A stretch of 64,000 bases of DNA from Spirosoma panaciterrae DSM 21099 (lineage in GTDB: Bacteria > Bacteroidota > Bacteroidia > Cytophagales > Spirosomataceae): positions 310,001-374,000 of the forward strand of contig NZ_KB893195.1 in the NCBI RefSeq assembly GCF_000374025.1, written 5' to 3'. Position numbers and translations under genes: made by a program. Position 1 is the first letter of the stretch. Each line of letters starts with the position of its first letter. The notes under the pieces are model-generated. The model did no database searches, had not been told where the DNA came from, and saw nothing but the letters and a program-made list of their open reading frames with translations. Below, one piece after another: positions 58,749-64,000 of this stretch.

Positions 58749-61700
58749 TTAAAATCCAATGTTCAACGTAGCCTGATACGACTTGAAGTTTGGCATCGTG
58801 CTATGGTCGGTCCCCCGGTCCCAGGCGGAGTTCGACGTACCCGAACTGATTTCTGGATCGAAGCCCGTGTATTTGGTCAGCGTCCAGAGGTTACGTCCGG
58901 CCAGTACAAGCTGGAGTCGTTTGGTTGCCGGGATTTTAAACAATTTGGCAAAATCGAGTCCGATCTGGATGTTCCGCAGACGCAGGAACGAAGCATCTTC
59001 GTAGAAGTAATCTTTGGTACCGTTTGCCGTGCGTTGCGCATACACACCCCGATAGAAGGCCGTCCAGGCACCCGTTTGGCCATCGATCGTGATCGGATTG
59101 GCGTACTCACTGTGGATACCATCGCGATACATCCATTCTTTAGTCTGGTTGTAGAGGTGGTTACCCGCTACCCAGTCGAACTGGAAGCCGAACGTCAGGA
59201 AATTCTTGTAGCTGAAGTCGTTGATGAACGACATGTTGAATTTCGGGTTCGGATCGCCAAAGCTGTACTTATCGGCCGTGAAGTAGGGTTGCTTCGTCGC
59301 TTTATTGACCACAATCCCATTGCTGGCAACCGTGTAGGCTTCCTGGTCGGCCTGTGGGATAAAGAAGTTACCGTTCGGATCTTTGGCATCCACGCTATGA
59401 ATCAGTTTGTAACCATACAACTGACCGATTTTTTCGCCTGCTTTCAGTACATAGTTGGTGCTACCGGCATTTGAGGTCACAACAACCGGGGCATCGCCCC
59501 GAACCGAAATGATTTTTGAGCTTTGCTTACCGAAGTTGATGGTTGTATTCCATTTCAGGGCCGAGCCGTTGTAAACCGTTGAGTTCAACGAGAACTGAAT
59601 ACCATTCGAGCCTAGCGTGAAGGCATTATCGATCAACGTGCCCAGGCCGACCGACGGGGCTACGTCAACCGAATAAATAGCGTCTTTCGTCTGCCGATCC
59701 CAATAAGTAGCCGCCAGAGCAATGCCATTCAGCCAGCTTGACCCTTTAAATAAGCTGAATACCATGTCGGTTCCCACTTCGATTTCCTGCGACACCTCTA
59801 CGCCCAGCGCTGGGTTACTTTGCCCATTGGCATAGTAAAACGCCGTTGTGTTACCGACTGTGGTTGGTGTGATGGTCACGTAGCGGTCAAATGGTTTGGG
59901 CTGAATACCTGCCTGGCCGTAAGCCGCCCGCAGTTTCAACTCTGGCAGGAAGCCGTTAACTGCACTATTTTGCCAGAAAGGCAGCGCTGACAGACGCACA
60001 AATGCATCGCCCCGAGGGAACGTAAAGGGCTTGGAACCCTGACCGAAGGCCGACGAGTAATCGCTTCGGAAACCACCCGAAATACCGGCGAAATCACCAT
60101 ACTCAAACCGCTGGTTGATCAGGTACCCGTAGGTGATGAACGGCTCCTGATAATCGCGGTATACCCGCCAGGAGGTAGTATTGGCGGCATTATAAGGCGC
60201 ATACGCGGCTGGCAAACCGATGGCCGCACTGGTGTACTCCTTCACGGTGCTGTTCCGATAATCGAACAAAGCCTGGGTAATCGACTTAAGCGGGATGGAT
60301 GAGCCAAAATCTTCTTTCAAGTCAAACACAGCCGTTGCCGTAGCCAGAAAGTTCTGGAACATTTTGCTGTTCGTATATTTCGTTAGATCACCCGTGTTGG
60401 CGGTGTTATAGTTCGAAATAAAGTTTTGTGAACCCTGCGTTACCCAGTATTTGACGTTCGCATTGTTCGACTGGTTCGCAAATTCCAGGTCGCGGTTTTG
60501 CGTCTGAAAATTGAGGCCATACTTGGCATCCAACTCAACGAATTTGGGAAACTTGAAATTCAGGTTGATATTCTGGATGATGTCGACCTTATTGTCATTG
60601 TTCCGGGTATAGGCCTGCCGATACGATGGGTTCGACGCATTGATACCGATGGTCTGGTTCATATTGAACGGAATGGAACCGTCGGTCGTAGTCAGCGAAA
60701 AATCGGCGAGTGGATACGCGTTCAGCATCCCGTACAAAATGGTCCGGTCGCTGGTTTTCAGCGTATTTTTGGTATAAGCCAACTGCGTGATCGAACGCAG
60801 GGTTAATCCTTTGGCCAACTGAGCACCAACGTTAGCCGTCAAGTTACTCCGATCGAAATACCCGTTGTTGATGATGTTACTTTCCTGATGGCTGTTCGAT
60901 ACCGACAGGCTAAAATCGGCTTTCTGGCTGCCGCCCGAAATGGCTATACTATTGTTGACTGTATTGGCAGGCTTGAAAAAGTACGCAAAATGGTCGTGGT
61001 ATTGCAGGTTCGCGTTGTACGGCTTGCTGTTGGTTGCCGTGGGGTCAGTCGAATTGTATTGCACATTCTCGGAGTAGATACCGTTCGTAGCATCATACGT
61101 AATGGGTTTACCCGACGAGCCGATGATGTTGTTGCTGGCATCGGTAGCAAACGCATGATACATCGCTTTGCTTACGCCCCCTACGTTCAGATAGGTATTC
61201 TGAGCGATACTCGACGAAATGTCGATGTTCAACTGCCCGTTCTTACCCTTTTTGGTGAATAACTGAATAACTCCGTTAGCCCCCTGCGCCCCGTAAATGG
61301 TAGCAGCGGCAGCGCCCTGAACGACCTCAACACGCTCAATCGAGTTCAGATCAATGGTTTGCAGACTGGTAGCCCCCATCTGAATTCCGTCGATCAGAAT
61401 CATGGGTGAAGTACCCCGGTTGATGGTATTGATACCACGCAGCAGGATGTTCACATCAGCACCGGGCGTACCACTCCGGCTGGTGATCTGAGCCCCAGCG
61501 ATTTTACCAATCAACGCCTGGTCGATAGACGCTGAAGGAGCCTGTGGCAAATCTTTTGCCGATACCGACTCAACCGATATCGCCAGTTTCCGCTTATCGG
61601 TGGCGACCCCGGTTCCTGTTACAACGATTTCAGAAAGTTGCTTGGTGTCGCTGGACAATTTCACGTTTACGACCGTTGAGGCTCCTAATTCCACCTCTTT

Positions 61701-61940
61701 GGTCATCATGCCGATGAAGGAGAAGATTAATGTTCCTTTTGCAGGAACGGACAGCGAGTAGCCGCCGTCGCTGTCGGTTACTGTTCCGACGGTTGTTCCT
61801 TTCAGAACGACCGATACACCTGGCAAGGAAGTACCGTCATCGATCTGAGTAACTTTACCCGTAATTTTACGATCCTGCGCCCAGGTAACGACGCAAATTG
61901 AGCAAACGAAAAGCAAGCTCAGCAGTAACTTTTTTCCCAT
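58749..61940 (-). CDS. SusC/RagA-type TonB-linked outer-membrane transporter
   Basis: This 1063-residue protein starts MGKKLLLSLLFVCSICVVTW, a signal peptide. A CarboxypepD_reg-like domain follows (KITGKVTQIDDGTSLPGVSV), then the plug (SVSAKDLPQAPSASIDQALI, GVIQLFTKKGKNGQLN) and a 22-strand barrel ending NLWTLTKYTGFDPEISSG and ATLNIGF. A TTG six bases upstream could also start, but the ATG at 61940 is preferred. Together with SusD it takes up an oligomer too large for ordinary porins. Confidence 0.95.
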   Translation of the reverse strand: MGKKLLLSLLFVCSICVVTWAQDRKITGKVTQIDDGTSLPGVSVVLKGTTVGTVTDSDGGYSLSVPAKGTLIFSFIGMMTKEVELGASTVVNVKLSSDTKQLSEIVVTGTGVATDKRKLAISVESVSAKDLPQAPSASIDQALIGKIAGAQITSRSGTPGADVNILLRGINTINRGTSPMILIDGIQMGATSLQTIDLNSIERVEVVQGAAAATIYGAQGANGVIQLFTKKGKNGQLNIDISSSIAQNTYLNVGGVSKAMYHAFATDASNNIIGSSGKPITYDATNGIYSENVQYNSTDPTATNSKPYNANLQYHDHFAYFFKPANTVNNSIAISGGSQKADFSLSVSNSHQESNIINNGYFDRSNLTANVGAQLAKGLTLRSITQLAYTKNTLKTSDRTILYGMLNAYPLADFSLTTTDGSIPFNMNQTIGINASNPSYRQAYTRNNDNKVDIIQNINLNFKFPKFVELDAKYGLNFQTQNRDLEFANQSNNANVKYWVTQGSQNFISNYNTANTGDLTKYTNSKMFQNFLATATAVFDLKEDFGSSIPLKSITQALFDYRNSTVKEYTSAAIGLPAAYAPYNAANTTSWRVYRDYQEPFITYGYLINQRFEYGDFAGISGGFRSDYSSAFGQGSKPFTFPRGDAFVRLSALPFWQNSAVNGFLPELKLRAAYGQAGIQPKPFDRYVTITPTTVGNTTAFYYANGQSNPALGVEVSQEIEVGTDMVFSLFKGSSWLNGIALAATYWDRQTKDAIYSVDVAPSVGLGTLIDNAFTLGSNGIQFSLNSTVYNGSALKWNTTINFGKQSSKIISVRGDAPVVVTSNAGSTNYVLKAGEKIGQLYGYKLIHSVDAKDPNGNFFIPQADQEAYTVASNGIVVNKATKQPYFTADKYSFGDPNPKFNMSFINDFSYKNFLTFGFQFDWVAGNHLYNQTKEWMYRDGIHSEYANPITIDGQTGAWTAFYRGVYAQRTANGTKDYFYEDASFLRLRNIQIGLDFAKLFKIPATKRLQLVLAGRNLWTLTKYTGFDPEISSGTSNSAWDRGTDHSTMPNFKSYQATLNIGF

Positions 61941-61982
61941 AAACAAGTACGATTAGTGTCAGTTAAGCAAGAAGCACTTCCA

Positions 61983-62012
61983 CAAAAGTATATTTCACAG
62001 TATTCAGTTCAA
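61983..62012 (-). promoter_or_regulatory. Promoter of susCD
   Basis: On the minus strand, TTG (62010-62012) and TACTTTTG (61983-61990) are separated by 19 bases. Both elements and the spacing match the Bacteroidota -33/-7 promoter, and it leads straight to the susC start. Confidence 0.65.
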
Positions 62013-62510
62013 AATTTCGTATTAAAAAAATTATACAAACTTTTATATCATTCAATAGACATTAAATCAAAATATAATTCTGTAATTTTTCCTATACTTA
62101 ATATAAAAATTAGATTAAAAATTATTATTATTCAATTATTTATACACATAATTATATATTTATAATAGCCATCTGCGGTTACTAGAAATACTTTATTACA
62201 ATAAAATAGCAGAAAAATTTAATTTTCAGCAATTAAAGCACCAGTAAAGCAAGAACGGTTTGTATAAGTATAATTACTCATACAAACCGTTCTTTATAGA
62301 CCAAACCAAATAATAAATTGAATTTTAACAGTATTTTAACTTTAAATTTTATCAGTATATTTTTTCTCAAAACATAAAACTATAGTTCAACAAAAAATTA
62401 GTACTATATATCAATTTTTTAGACACTTACTGACACTCGTTTCTGACTCCAGCTATCTACGTATATATGGATAATCTAATTTGCCCGATACGTTCAGGTT
62501 CTTATAAAAC
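62013..62510. other. AT-rich non-coding desert with one strong hairpin
   Basis: The stretch is overwhelmingly A/T with stops in all frames, and no gene is seen. AAGAACGGTTTGTAT (62251-62265) is inverted exactly at 62280-62294 (15 pairs), followed by TTTATA. This could end a transcript coming from either side, or mark a small RNA. The composition is unlike the surrounding genes. Confidence 0.5.
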
Positions 62511-62512
62511 AG

Positions 62513-62549
62513 TAAGGCCTTCCCTGTTGGCTAGTCAGAGAAGGCCTTA
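62513..62549 (-). terminator. Hairpin terminator after the DUF4403 gene
   Basis: TAAGGCCTTC (62513-62522) pairs perfectly with GAAGGCCTTA (62540-62549), about 50 bases downstream of the gene at 62600-64000. Confidence 0.6.
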
Positions 62550-62599
62550 TCAACCTATTGCTATAAGATTTACCATGGCAGAGTTAGCCGCATCAGCCA

Positions 62600-64000
62600 C
62601 TACTGCAACCCATCAACTTTAATATCGATTCGGCCTCTGGCATTGACGACAGCCAACATCGCTGTAGGCGTCAGATAAACCTGATCGGGCTTGATCTCGT
62701 CGATATGGCCATTCATCACTACGCCTTTCGCCAACTGATTATTGGTAAGCTGTTGCTGCAGCAATTTCTGCATGTCGGTCAGTTGTGAGCCAACCGGAAT
62801 GGTCAGTTGCTTTTCGAGTGTTCGGGCAAACGTGCCTTTTAACAACCAACTCGCCGACTGAGCCAGTATGTTTTTCGTATCCAGGTCGTACTGAAGATCT
62901 TTCAGCGAAATCGTCTGATCTTTGGGCTCGTAATAGGGCCGCCCCCGAAGGTAAATATCCCCGTTTATGGTTCCTTTCAGTCCGGCCTTAATAATCAGGT
63001 GTTCATTTTGCCCATACAAATCCATGCCCGTAATGGTAATATGGTAGCGATCATTACTGAATGAAAACGACTTTCCGACAAACTCTTCGGCGGCAATCCG
63101 GGCGACCTCCGGGTAGCTGGCTTCACTCAGGAGGCCAATCTGAAAATCATCCTTCACCTGCGATACCACAGTCAGATTGGGTAACGAAACCACCGGGCGT
63201 ACATCCGGCCTGGCGCCGGTCGATGTTAATGTATAGCCTTCTATTCCGATGGTGGCCCGGATGAGCCGTCCTTCGAATCGCAGGGGTGTAATGAGTACAC
63301 GCTTGGGCACCACCTGCAAATAAGTCCGGTACTTTTCGGAGAGCAGGTAAGGCTCCCGAAGCGTATTCCAGGCTTTCAGAACGGGAGTCCGCAAATCAAC
63401 ATTCCGCCGAATTTGCTGGTCGAGGGTTTTGGTAATGCTCCCCAGATTCTTATCGATAATCCGACCCACGATATTCGTTATAGGAATATTCACACCTATT
63501 ACGCTCACGGTTGGTTTGCGAACCCAGCCGTAACCATCGGCCTGGGTCTGGGTGTGTACCGACCAGTCGGGATCAAGGTCAAATTTGGACTTGAATCGCA
63601 GGTCGATCTCAAACTCAGTTTCTTTGTATTGAATGAACCCTAAAACGGAAATGCCAGCTTTGACCCAGATTCGCAACGGAACTGTAAACTGAAACAGACT
63701 GTCCTGCGCCGATACCATAATAGTCCCCCGCTTCCAGACCTTGGTCATGAACTGATCGTTGTTGTTATCGCTCAGGCTATTATCCTCATAAATCAAGCCA
63801 TTGACCTGTGTATTGATCTGCCTCTCTACATCGCTGAGCGCAATGGATACAGGGACATGAACCGTGGATAAAAATCGTTCATTACGGACTTCCATTTCGG
63901 TGGTGTTATAAGCTTCTTTGAGGGCTTTCGGATTAAGACGTTTTTGAGAAGTCTGGCAACTAAGGCTACTGAGCAGTAGCCCGATAATGACCAGACGGGT
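62600..64000 (-). CDS. DUF4403 family lipoprotein, 5' end missing at the window edge
   Basis: The open frame continues upstream of the first internal ATG (63895) to the window edge, reading TRLVIIGLLLSSLSCQTSQK, which is a lipoprotein signal with its Cys. The true start lies just beyond 64000. The body (VHVPVSIALSDVERQINTQV, LRIWVKAGISVLGFIQYKET, QADGYGWVRKPTVSVIGVNI, LTIPVGSQLTDMQKLLQQQL) matches DUF4403, a periplasmic or outer-membrane family resembling lipid-binding TULIP-like proteins. About 467 residues are visible. Confidence 0.87.
   Translation of the reverse strand, partial: TRLVIIGLLLSSLSCQTSQKRLNPKALKEAYNTTEMEVRNERFLSTVHVPVSIALSDVERQINTQVNGLIYEDNSLSDNNNDQFMTKVWKRGTIMVSAQDSLFQFTVPLRIWVKAGISVLGFIQYKETEFEIDLRFKSKFDLDPDWSVHTQTQADGYGWVRKPTVSVIGVNIPITNIVGRIIDKNLGSITKTLDQQIRRNVDLRTPVLKAWNTLREPYLLSEKYRTYLQVVPKRVLITPLRFEGRLIRATIGIEGYTLTSTGARPDVRPVVSLPNLTVVSQVKDDFQIGLLSEASYPEVARIAAEEFVGKSFSFSNDRYHITITGMDLYGQNEHLIIKAGLKGTINGDIYLRGRPYYEPKDQTISLKDLQYDLDTKNILAQSASWLLKGTFARTLEKQLTIPVGSQLTDMQKLLQQQLTNNQLAKGVVMNGHIDEIKPDQVYLTPTAMLAVVNARGRIDIKVDGLQ

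Noticed and set aside
58740..59474. Plus-strand frame of about 240 codons opposite susC
   Set aside because: It is the shadow of the TonB-linked transporter gene, and its translation shows no coherent fold.

Overview
The window looks like a chromosomal segment of a member of the Bacteroidota, most likely a Cytophagales bacterium close to Spirosoma. The evidence is a SusC/SusD pair, a sorting domain like those of type IX secretion, LytTR/LytS signalling, S16 with a long Ala/Glu tail, -7 promoter boxes of the TAnnTTTG type, no obvious Shine-Dalgarno sites, and a Planctomycete-type cytochrome/DUF1501 cluster. Base composition is near-balanced by eye, apart from a clearly AT-rich gene at 25.9-27.2 kb and an AT-rich non-coding desert at 62.0-62.5 kb. 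Genus is inference; nothing was searched.

Layout. 1-1.6 kb: 5' end of a LacI-type repressor with a perfect GCAAACGTTTGC palindrome in its upstream region, then an ECF-like sigma factor. 1.8-7.8 kb: outer-membrane or periplasmic oxidative module (PSCyt1/DUF1549/LamG/DUF1553 protein, Tat-exported DUF1501 protein, Tat-exported NHL propeller). 7.8-14.2 kb: CBS pair, TolB-like lipoprotein, AraC regulator, and envelope proteins, two of which share Asp/Arg-rich tracts. 14.4-20.4 kb: metal efflux (small exported protein, CusA/CzcA, CusB-like adaptor, CDF). 20.5-25.8 kb: GAF protein, then a divergent RNA-repair locus: WYL regulator facing a transcript that begins with a chain of tRNA-like T- and D-arms and continues into a cytosolic slipin-like SPFH protein and the RNA ligase RtcB. 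25.9-27.2 kb: AT-rich retropepsin-like lipoprotein flanked by inverted repeats. 27.3-33.8 kb: RibD-type reductase, Spy-like protein, esterase, repeat surface protein, LytTR/LytS two-component pair. 34.1-37.5 kb: sugar-acid module (FucP-like transporter, KduI, ROK kinase). 37.6-39.7 kb: YciI, DUF1761 and large ECF sigma factor in one operon. 40-50.6 kb: FKBP, Sua5/TsaC, an overlapping small-protein pair, acyl-CoA dehydrogenase with an APH-like kinase, RluD-type synthase, acetyltransferase, and a GT51 glycosyltransferase fused to an AsmA-like periplasmic part. 50.6-53.7 kb: redox and DJ-1 genes with an HxlR regulator. 53.7-56.9 kb: rpsP-rimM-trmD, a divergent GTP cyclohydrolase II-like gene and rnpB. 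57-62 kb: susD/susC. 62.6-64 kb: DUF4403 lipoprotein running off the end.

Two things stand out. First, the RNA-repair locus: the 650-base non-coding stretch holds two T-arms with canonical loops, one canonical D-arm with exact tRNA spacing, and acceptor-like strands that pair between adjacent units instead of within one, giving a tRNA-elbow mimic immediately upstream of slipin and RtcB. Second, a population of intergenic perfect hairpins. At least two recognisable families are dispersed, and one hairpin with 42-bp perfect arms lies inside the P12 helix of RNase P RNA.
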